DNA from: Oehlia diaphana
Lineage: Eukaryota > Glomeromycota > Glomeromycetes > Glomerales > Glomeraceae
Assembly (NCBI GenBank): GCA_003833135.1
Contig: QZLH01000310.1
Coordinates: forward strand, 78,890 to 108,486
Length of the DNA stretch: 29,597 nt
Reading direction: 5' to 3'
Part shown: piece by piece, positions 10,128 to 20,033 of the stretch
Position numbering within the stretch: the first letter of the stretch is position 1
How the letters are laid out: every line of letters begins with the position of its first letter
Notes under the pieces: model-generated
What the model was told of the DNA's origin: nothing
Database searches by the model: none
Seen by the model: the letters and a program-made list of their open reading frames with translations, nothing else
Position numbers and translations under genes: made by a program

Positions 10128-10869
10128 ATATTCCAAATTAGATTTTTCAATCTTTTAAAAAGCGTCTGAAGCGTTATAAATCACATGCTCATAAGAAATC
10201 AACAACACAATGATCAAAAATTCAGTGTTATTTATGAAATCAATTGTTTTATTTTTTTATTTTTTATTAATTTTTAGAATAATGTCTAGTATATACAGTG
10301 TGATATAATACAGAATTAATATATTATATATATTATTGGGAAGAAAATTACATTGAATCATAATTAGTAAATAGTAAATACATATATTTTTCTGAACATA
10401 CAATTATTTATTAATAATAAAAATTCTTTCCTTGTTAAGATTACGAAAATATGTCATGTTTACATGTATTAATAATTTATTGAATCAATTTGTTTCTAAT
10501 TTTACAAGTCAAAATAAAAAAAATTATATAAACAATGTCTTTAAAAATAATAAATAACGAATAGTAAGTAATTAATATAAAAAATTTCTAATTATCATAA
10601 TTATCGCCGTGACACACGGTGACAAATTTTACTAGGTGAAATTAACCCGCAGTACATCAAAAATTATAATAATGTGAATAAAAAAAATAAATAAATCTGC
10701 ATTAAAAAGAGTTATGGAATTGATTTTCACGTTTCTAAACAATCCTATTATAATAGTGAAAATGTCCGTTGCTTAGTATTAACACTAACATTTACCACTG
10801 TTAAAAAAAACGAATAATTTAATAATTTGTTATCCTGCCGGTTAAACTCAACGTACACCAAATGATTCA
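10128..10869. other. Convergent intergenic region
   Basis: This must carry the 3' ends of the asparagine synthetase and Sla1-like transcripts. It is very AT-rich with several AATAAA-like words on both strands, and no gene or RNA is seen. Confidence 0.5.
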
Positions 10870-13800
10870 TTACATTACCTGTTTATTAAATCCTCCAGGA
10901 TTTTGCTGATTATTGAAACCCGGATTGGGTTTAAATCCTTGATTATTGAGTCCAAAGTTATTGTTTAAACCTGGATTTGGATTAATTCCTTGTGGATTTA
11001 ATTCCATTTGATTCGGTTGGCCACCAAAGCCAAATCCAGGAATGCCATTTACTCCAAAACTAGAAGTCTGTTGAGAAGTACCCATTACATTTTGATTCCA
11101 ATTTGCATTCATATATCCACCTGGATTTTGTCCAAAACCCATTCCACCTAAACAAATTCGATGTTAATGAATAAATTTATTAAAAGACATAGAACAATAA
11201 ATAATGTTTCAATTACTTGATGAGTTTATCTGAGAATTTGGGTGGTTAAAGATGCTCGGAGCATTAGGATCCACCTGTTTTAAAACAGAATATCTATCTG
11301 ATGAAGCTGTAAATGAAATAATATGTATAACATTAAAGTATTTAAAGTTTCAAAGGAACTCATTATTTAAATAATATATTTACCGTTAGCCCCTAAATTA
11401 CTTGTTGGTGCAATTGGTCCGATTTTACCAGCTTTCATAGAAGCAAATACATTCTGAGGATCATATTTTGATTGCTGTAATTGAAACTGTTGTGATTGAA
11501 GCTGTTGTGATTGAAGCTGTTGTGATTGAAGCTGATGTGATTGAAGCTGTTGTGATTGAAGCTGTTGTGATTGAAGCTGTTGTGATTGAAGCTGTTGTGA
11601 TTGAAGATGTGATTGAAGCTGTTGTGATTGAAACTGTGGTTGATTAGATGGTTGTAATTGAAGTTGCTGAAATTGATTTGCTGTTTGTTGTAATTGAAGT
11701 TGCTGAAATTGATTTGTTGTTTGTTGTAATTGAAATTGTTGTAATTGAGTTGAATTGTTATTGAATGAGGATTGTGGTCGTAATTGATTTGTGTTTGAAT
11801 TAAATTGATTGGGCAAATTGACCCCTGATGTCGAATTTGACGGTAAGTCTAAAAAAAAAAAAATACTTCAGTATTTAAAGTATTGTATAAAGTAATGATG
11901 GATTTAACTTACTTGTAGAACTCCAAGTACTCATAGAGGAGTTAAAGTTGCCACCTGATCCCGGTAAATTCCCTGATTCCATCCCTTGGAAACTACCTGT
12001 AGAATTCGACCTTTGAATGTTCATTGTATTATTCATGTTATTATTAGATTTTGTAGGAACTAAAGGTGGATGAAGTGTACTGTTTAAGGGAACAATAACA
12101 GATTGTTGTGGAAGCGGAGGGGGTATTGGTGGAGGAGTTGGCTGGGATGATTGAATATTCATATTTGAATTTGAAGCAGTTGAATTCCAAGAATTCATAT
12201 TAAATTGTCCAGATGTATTTGGGCTGGAACTCGTAAATTGACTTAATGGAGGCAAGCGTGGTGATATTTGATTTTGATTTACAGTGAGAGCTGAACTATT
12301 TGGAGATAGATTAGCGGAGGATAAATTAGAAGGACGAATAGGAATAGAAGGTGTAGTTTGTGGAACGGAATATGTTGGAGGGGGTGGTGGTGGCGGTGGT
12401 GGAGGTGGTGGTGTTGGCGCTTTTACTGTTGGTGCTTTTGCTGCAGGTACTAAGGGGGGTGTTAAGTCTTTTGGAACCCATGCATCATCATCAAATTTAT
12501 TTTCAGATGTAGTTGATGATGATTTAAAAGCATCATCAAATGAGTCCTTAGCATTAGCAAGAGTTTTAGCGTCAATCTGAATTGATGCTGCCTTTGCAGG
12601 TTGGGGACGGGCTTTCTTTGTATTGTTTTTTAGCATACCATTATTAGAAAAAAGTTGTGGTGGCGTTGTTGGAGGTGTCTTTTTCTCTTCCTTTTGTATA
12701 ATTGAATCTAAATTACCATATAAATCAGCAACTTTAGGGATTTGACGACCTTCACTGCGAGCTATTCTGTTTTCCTCCTCTTGAAGTTCCCTAGCAAATT
12801 GCTCATCGCGTTTCATTTGCATTTTAAGATCAAATTCCGAAAGTTGTTGTGCCTTTTTGGCATCTTCCGACTATATGTAAATATAAATAGTCAATTCATT
12901 AATCGGAAAAACAAACAAACAAAAAAAACATTTCTTCAAACCTGAGTGTCCCTTGCACTTTGTTTATTTCTTGATTGTTTATCAATGTCATCAGGAATGA
13001 CGCTTGTTGAGCCAAAACTAACGGTTCTCTTTTTTCCTAAGTTAAACTTTTGATCTATATATTTCTTAATCCTGATGATATCTCCTTCCTTGATGCCAAG
13101 TCCTTTCATAACATCACGATTGAGTTCAGGTATAGTAGTTTCATCCATTTTCTCTGCAATAAACATTCTAGCATATTCAAATGCATCCTCATGTGAGACA
13201 TCGGCACTAAGAAAGAAGTCATACCAATTATAATCGATTGCATAATTGTTTGCTAATCTCTCCTTGCCTTTATATGCAGCAGCAATAGCTGCTAGAGGAG
13301 TATCATCATTTTTGTCATATACTTTCTCTCCTGTTATTTCTTCAAGATAAGCAAGATCTTCTTTACTCATTTTATCAACAGGTACTGCAATCTTAACACC
13401 ATTAAGCTTATGAAGATGCACTTTGCCATCAACTAATTGTAAAAATTCTGCTTCTACTCTAAAAGAACCCGTTCGATCAGTCCAGGTTCTTGTATTTGAC
13501 GGAATTGGTTCTAATAATTAAAAAATTTAAAACATGAAATTGTAATAAATGGAAACAAAAAAATTAAACCATACTTGATTTAGACTGTGCCTGTGCAGGC
13601 CTTTCAGGCAATGCGCGATTCGCAGGAGTCTGAATTTTCTTTACAGCTGCTTCTTCTGAATAAAAAAAGAGAAAAAAAAAAGAATTTAATAAATATAGTG
13701 AAAATTGAAATAATAACAATAAGAGGAGGCACTTTTAACGGATAATGGATAAACGATTAAATTTTTTACTCATGATTATAATAATAATAATGGAAAGCCA

Positions 13801-15859
13801 TAAAACAATATATACCTAGAGAAGGATTTGCCCGAGTTGGTCGACCTGAGAATTTAAGAGGTACAAAATAATTAATTGTAGTGAAGCTTAATAAATAAAC
13901 ATTAATAGGTATCATACTTGATAAAACTGGGGGAGGGGGTGGCGGTGGCGGTGGTTGTGATTGGGCAACTGCATTTCGTTTTTTCTCCTCTTGAGCACGT
14001 TTTTCTGCTTCCCGTTGCTTACGGTTTTCTTCTTCACGTTGACGTCTTTTTTCTTCTTCTTGTTTAATAAATTCTTCCTCTTCGAGCCGCTGGCGTTCTG
14101 CTTCGGCGGCGTCGGCGGCGGCGGCTTGCGCAGCTTTCTCGGCTTCGTTATCTTCCTCACTACGTAACTAATTTTTTAAATATTAGTTATCTTAATATTT
14201 TAATTTAAATTATCTAACAATCAGAAACAAATCAATTGCATACTTCAATAAAAGAAGCAGGTACAACCCCTTCTTCATCGTCTTTTTTAATTTTCCACCA
14301 ATCTTTACTGCTAACATCATCAATAACCCATAATTCATCACCTTCACGTATTGAAACTTCATCATCTCCTTGTGCATTAAAATCATATAATGCTACACCA
14401 AATTTAGGGGAAGGTAACTCAAGCTCTTCTTCCCCCTCTTCCTCCTCAAGAACAAGATTTGACCCATTATCATGTTCTTCATACTGTTCATCTTCTTCAT
14501 ATTGAGACTCTTCAGACTCTATTGATTTATGGGTTGATGACGAACGTGAAGACATGGGTAAAGAACTAGCTATACTCGATCTAATTGAAGAATTATCCAC
14601 CTTAACTGTAGGAATTTCTAAACTAGCACGACAATCCTCGGCTTTTTGATAAATTTCTGTAATAATATTTTTATTTGCATGAAAATCAATCGTTCCTCCT
14701 TTAGAACCTCCAAATGTGAATGAAATATTTTTTTTGTCTTTTTTAATTTCTTTAATATCATTAATTTCCCACTGACGTACTGGCGCCTAACATGTAATTA
14801 TAATCTTAGATTAATTAATTAAATAATTTCGGAAATAAAATTAAATTAGGCATTACCTTATCAGATTCACTAGCAAAAATGACTTTTCCATTACCAATGA
14901 CCAAAGCACCTTTTTTCTTTTGTTTCTTTTTATCTCCTACAACTTCCTAAAAAGAAGGAATTTTTATTCAAATTTCAATAAAATTTTAAACCGATTTCAA
15001 TATCTAAAGCCAATTAAAATTTACCGTAACAGACCAAGTCTTGCTTTCGATTGCTGATGATCCAGCTTTTGGGCGAGCAGCTTTTACTGCATATAATTTT
15101 AGTGGATCCACGTACGTATTATTTTGATCGGATGCGCTCTATAACGGAATGAGAAGGTTGTCGATGAATAGATAAATCAGAAATCATAAACGATTTATTA
15201 TACATACTGATAATGCGTCAAATAATGATACTGTTTTAGGTTGATTTGTCTGGTTTTCAGAATTATCTTCATCTACATAATTCTCTTCTTGTACATCCTG
15301 CTCAACAGAATCCATAGATACCTATGTAATGTTATAATAAAAGAATTACTCTTTTAAAGAAAACAATCAAAAAAAAAAAAAAAAAATTTTATTGAATGGC
15401 TTTACCTTTTCAACATAATTTGGCGGAATCATACCAAATACATTGTTAAATTTAACCAAATACCAACCATCCTCATCTTCTTCATATAGATTTAATATAT
15501 CGTCCTCTTTGAAAGATAATTCCTCTTCTGAAACAGCCTCATAATCCCAAAGGGCTTTTAAAACAGCAGTACATTCCGCCTAATTGTGAAGATCGCAAGT
15601 AGTGGGTTAAAGATCTGATGCCAACGACGCATCAAGCCATATCTTAAAGACATACCTCCTGTATATAATTGCGAGGTACTACCCCGATCGAGTTTTCGGC
15701 TTCTTCAGCGTTTGAGATCTTTAATTTTGCTTTCCACCAATCTTCGTCGTCATTTTCTAGTATATAAAGAACATCGTCTTCATGAAAAGTAAGCTCATCA
15801 TCGGTTTGAGCCGTATAATCGTAAAGGGCCTTACAAATATTAATGTAGTTTAAAGGCAT
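10870..15859 (-). CDS. SLA1: Sla1-like actin cytoskeleton/endocytosis adaptor (14 exons, 1319 aa)
   Basis: Sla1 links NPFxD cargo, clathrin and actin nucleators at endocytic sites. Exons on the minus strand: 15859-15656, 15579-15406, 15321-15208, 15138-15025, 14946-14857, 14786-14244, 14167-13918, 13845-13816, 13655-13575, 13510-12942, 12870-11913, 11848-11384, 11306-11217, 11147-10870. Domains: SH3-1 (about 5-66, ALYDYTAQTDDELTF), SH3-2 (about 70-126, ALWDYEAVSEEELSF), a PH-like region (about 175-290), SH3-3 (about 355-413, ALYDFNAQGDDEVSI), a charged coiled coil (414-480) with a nine-proline run, SHD1 (about 540-600, TWTDRTGSFRVEAEF), SAM-like SHD2 (about 622-690), a second 12-proline run near 880, a Gln-rich repeat region (about 1045-1170), then YDPQNVFASMKAGKIGP and a Gly/Asn/Pro tail. 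Domain order and length match yeast Sla1 (1244 aa). Exon 8 is only 30 nt. The stop follows a GTAATG that could be a further donor, so the extreme C-terminus is less sure. Confidence 0.93.
11473..11640 (-). repeat. 15-nt tandem repeat encoding SQQLQ in the Sla1-like gene
   Basis: On the + strand the unit is about TTGTGATTGAAGCTG, repeated roughly eleven times with few changes, giving near-identical SQQLQ pentapeptides with occasional SHQLQ. It is in frame and likely polymorphic in copy number. Confidence 0.85.
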
Positions 15860-16502
15860 GATTTATAAATAAAAGAAAGAAATGAAAAAATATTATATTG
15901 CGTTTTTTCACTTTTTTACTATTAGTTGAAATTTTACCGGAAAAATTAATGGTTCTGTATAATTGTAACTATAATTGTATAACACTGATAAGTCATGATT
16001 TTGATTGGTTCACATGATTTTAATTGAAACACGAAAAAAAAAATAATATAATGTAGGCCAGAATTATATTGCTGAAACGTTAATCTCAATGATAAGTCGT
16101 CATCATAGTTTCCTATGAACCTAAATATTCTAAACGGATAAAACAGTTTAGCAGGAAAATCACATGATTCATATTTTTAACAATAGACTAATCACTAATG
16201 GTTATTACGTTAGATGACAGACGACAATTCCCCAATAGTTTCTTGACGCAGTGAGCTTTAAAAAATTTCTTTCCTAAATTCTACATAGTCTATTAGTCTT
16301 GGTCGAAGATGCAGTATACGTAAAATTAATAGCATAACCAATAAGTGTTGAAATTTTGAAGGAATAATTATTTTATTATAAAAAAAATCTTTAAAAAAAG
16401 TCTTGTTTGATGTATATATTTAAATAACAATTGTTTTGAATTCGTCTTTTTTTTTTTTATTGTAATTTTTCTGAAATTTTTCTCCCCTTGATTTAATGAT
16501 GA
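15860..16502. other. Intergenic: Sla1-like promoter and ATP synthase alpha 3' region
   Basis: No gene is seen. ATTGG (a CCAAT box on the minus strand) occurs near 16000, about 150 bp upstream of the Sla1-like start. The rest is AT-rich. Confidence 0.45.
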
Positions 16503-19104
16503 TTAAAAAGATTTTAAGAACTCTGTTAAAATTTCCCGCAGTTTCTTATCAGTTGCATCAGAGATTACACCCTCTTTTTTAATTGTCTCCAATACATCAG
16601 AGTGATTAGACGTCAAATATGGAATGAGTGAAGATTCAAATTCAGTTACACGTTTACTATCTATTTTATCCAAAAATCCGTGAACACCAGCAAAGACAAG
16701 AGGAACTTGATGTTCGGTTGACATTGGTCTATATTGAGGTTGCTACACAAAAAAAGAATAAATTTAGTATTCAATTTAGTTATTTTTAAAAAAATGCTTT
16801 TTATTAGTAAAATTCATTAAAAACCTTTAAAAGTTCAACCAATCGTTCTCCACGATTCAACAAGAAACGCGTTGAAGCATCCAAATCTGAACCGAATTGT
16901 GCAAACTAATCGATAGAAAAATTAACGTGATTTTTCATAAATAACAATAATAAAATATGGCATTTTTGTATTATACATACAGCAGCGACTTCACGATATT
17001 GTGCTAAGTAAAGTTTAAGGGATCCGGCGACTTGTTTCATAGCTTTGGTTTGGGCAGAACTACCTACTCTGCTTACCTGGATATTTATAATTAAATAATA
17101 ATTTTAATTATATAATTTTGCAATATATAAACTAAAATCAATACTTACGGATATACCGACGTTAATGGCCGGACGTATACTAAAAGATATTATTTATAAA
17201 AATTAAATCCACAATTCAATTCTAACAAGCTAAACATATTAAATACTTCAAAGTTACCCTTTAAAGAAAAGTTCAGCCTCCAAGAAAATTTGACCGTCAG
17301 TTATAGAAATTACATTGGTGGGAATATAAGCTGACACATCACCACCTTGAGTTTCAATAATTGGTAATGCAGTTAAAGAACCAGCACCATTTTGTTCATT
17401 CATTTTGGCAGCACGTTCTAATAATCTAGAGTGAAGGTAAAATACATCACCAGGATAAGCTTCACGACCTGGTGGACGACGTAGCAACAATGACAATTGT
17501 CGGTATGCAACAGCTTGTTTTGACAAATCATCATAAATAATTAAACTATGTTTTCCATTATCACGGAACCATTCACCCATAGCACACCCAGAGAATGGTG
17601 CTAAGTATTGAAGTGGTGCAGCTTCGGAAGCCGTAGCTGCTACAATAATAGAATATTTCAAGGCATCTAAAAACGTACATATTTAAATATGCGAAATTTA
17701 GAAATTTAAATTTTAACCTTTCTATTAAAAAATTTCAAATTTACCATTTTCTTCTAAGGTTTGTACCAATTGGGCAACAGTCGAACGTTTTTGACCTACA
17801 GCAACATAAACGCAATATAATTTTTTGCTCTCATCATTGCCATCGTTCCATTTTTTTTGATTAAGAATTGTATCAAGAGCAACAGCAGTTTTTCCAGTTT
17901 GACGATCTCCGATAATCAATTCACGTTGTCCACGTCCAATTGGTACCATAGCATCAACTGATTTTATACCAGTCTGCATAGGCTCATGTACGGAACGACG
18001 AGGAAGAATACCAGGAGCTTTAACTTGGACACGACTTCGTAATTTTGCTGCTATAGGACCTTTACCGTCGATTGGATTACCCAAAGCATCAACTACACGA
18101 CCTAACAATTCAGGGCCAACCGGTACGTCCACAATTTGACGAGTACGCTTTACAGTATCGCCTTCCTTAATCAACCTGTCGTTACCAAATACGACAATAC
18201 CAACGTTATCCGGTTCCAGATTGAGAGCCATACCCTAATTTTCCAATAAAGAAATAAATATATGCCATATGATTAAAATCCCTTATATGACGTAAACACC
18301 ATAATTATAGACATGCCTTAAGACCGCTAGAGAATTCCACCATTTCTTCCGCTTGGACGTTTTTAAGTCCGTATACACGAGCAATACCATCACCGATTGA
18401 TAATACACGACCAGTTTCTTGAATTTCTGCACTGGAAGATACACCAAGGATGCGTGATTCCAAAACAGAGGAAACTTCGGAAGTGGCTTAATTTTTTGAT
18501 GAAAAAAATAACAATTTAATTTATTTCTTGTTTCAAATAAAAAAAAGTATTCTTAGAAATCTATAATTAGGCCGACTTGACCAATCATAATTTTACTAGA
18601 TATATTTAAATACCTACTAGGTTTAGCTGCTGTTGCAAAATTACAAGATGGAATACTGAATGCGCCTTTGTTTGCAGCGCGAACCTATTTTTTTTTTAAT
18701 TAATTTAATAAATTTAATTTTTTTAATTCTTGAAAAATAAATAATAATAATACTATATAAAAAAAAGAAGAAATTGATCAATTGAAAAAATTCTCTTATT
18801 AATTGAAATTATCAAATTTATTATTTATAAAGCAGGAATTAAATTAATAAAGTCTTGGTATTTCGATACATTAAGCTTTTTTAACATATGTATGTAATAT
18901 ATACACATACACACATATTTTTTTAAAAACAAATTTCGATAATGTCGTTCTATCAAAGTTAATGAATATTTTATCCCTTTCAAATTCAGACAAAGAAATT
19001 TTTTTCTTTTAATAAATATTAAAAAAACATACAGTAACAGGAAAAGTCCGGCGGACTAGTGTTGTCGCCAGGGGCGTAGCAACGCGCGTAGCATTTCTAA
19101 ACAT
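16503..19104 (-). CDS. ATP1: Mitochondrial F1Fo ATP synthase subunit alpha (9 exons, 551 aa)
   Basis: The non-catalytic nucleotide-binding subunit of the F1 head in the mitochondrial matrix. Exons on the minus strand: 19104-19033, 18684-18618, 18486-18317, 18234-17745, 17666-17258, 17179-17149, 17076-16981, 16905-16825, 16742-16503. The first two exons encode a basic, Ser/Thr/Ala-rich presequence ([19 protein letters not shown]) typical of matrix targeting. Then come the beta-barrel region (ILGVSS...[10 protein letters not shown]), the Walker A motif GDRQTGKT at 212-219, the signature [71 protein letters not shown], and a C-terminal helical domain ending [10 protein letters not shown]. Length agrees with yeast Atp1 (545 aa). 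Intron 3 uses a GC donor and exon 6 is only 31 nt. The call is certain. Confidence 0.97.
18235..18316 (-). other. GC-AG intron in the ATP synthase alpha gene
   Basis: On the minus strand the donor is AAG|GCATGT and the acceptor ATTAG|GGT. The join gives [14 protein letters not shown], exactly the conserved alpha-subunit sequence. The nearest GT (GTCTAT, four bases further) would shift the frame. Confidence 0.85.
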
Positions 19105-20033
19105 CGTTAACGTTCGTTCTTCTCAACAAAGAACAATATATTACTGAGCAAAAAAAAAAAAAAAAGGAATTATATTTTAAGATCTCGAAATATAATTGGA
19201 TAAAATATATCTGTGTTACTGCAAGGTTTATCACTAAAAGCCATATCTCTCTCATTTTTCCAGCCAGATATCCCGAAAATTTCTGAAAATTTCCGAAATT
19301 TTATTATTTTTTTGTTTTGTGATTAGCAAAATCTGAGTTATAGTGGCATCGAGATTCTAGTCAAAAAAAGTAATTTTTTTTTTGTTTGTAAACAAACAGA
19401 AACCAATATATATGTGTGTGCATGTATTTTTTTTTAAAGCGTACTGTTTGTCATCAATAAAAGAAAATCAATACATTGAACAAAAATAATATATATATAT
19501 ATTTTTTTTAAAAAAAAAGAAACTAAACAGAAAAAAATGTATGTCGCCCCGTTAAGAAACATTATAAATAAATTATCCAATACGTCAACTCAAATTTTTC
19601 TAGTATACGTAATAAGTATAGAGGCGAAAAAAATAATATATATAGTACTGTTCATACAAATCGGCAATTATGGATATGAATTATGAGTTCGAAATTAATG
19701 TTTATATTTAATCAGATAGAGCGTATAGAAACCAAGATGACATATAAACGGGATTGTTATGAGATTTGAGCGGTAAGATGTCGAAATAAAAGTAGATAGA
19801 TAGTATATGATAGAGATTTGTGATGATGAAATCGTCGGTAACCGAAAACAAAGAATACATGTAAGTTTCTTGTGTTTTTTTCATTTAGCTTTTTGATTTA
19901 GCTACTGTCAGAAAGAGAAAAAAGAAATGAAAAAAACCTAATATGAGATACAAAAGTAGAAACATATGGTGTATATTTAACCAAAGAATACAAAAATCAT
20001 ACACTATTTGCCTACATATGAAGGCAAAGTGAA
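19105..20033. other. Intergenic: ATP synthase alpha promoter and WNK 3' region
   Basis: No gene is seen. It contains a GTAAACAA forkhead-like word inside a short inverted repeat (19384-19398), an AT dinucleotide run (about 19488-19501) followed by T8A9, and a cluster of CCGAAAATTT-like words at 19271-19302. Confidence 0.45.
19502..19518. repeat. T8A9 tract
   Basis: Eight T followed by nine A, directly after an AT dinucleotide run; another member of the T(n)A(n) set. Confidence 0.85.

Noticed and set aside
12284..12580. 98-codon frame with a glycine run on the + strand
   Set aside because: It is the complement of the Sla1-like polyproline region.
13961..14167. 68-codon Phe/Leu-rich frame on the + strand
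   Set aside because: It is antisense to the Lys/Glu coiled-coil exon of the Sla1-like gene.
19271..19302. Cluster of CCGAAAATTT words as a heat-shock element upstream of ATP synthase alpha
   Set aside because: The spacing does not follow alternating GAA/TTC pentamers, and such words are expected in this AT-rich sequence.
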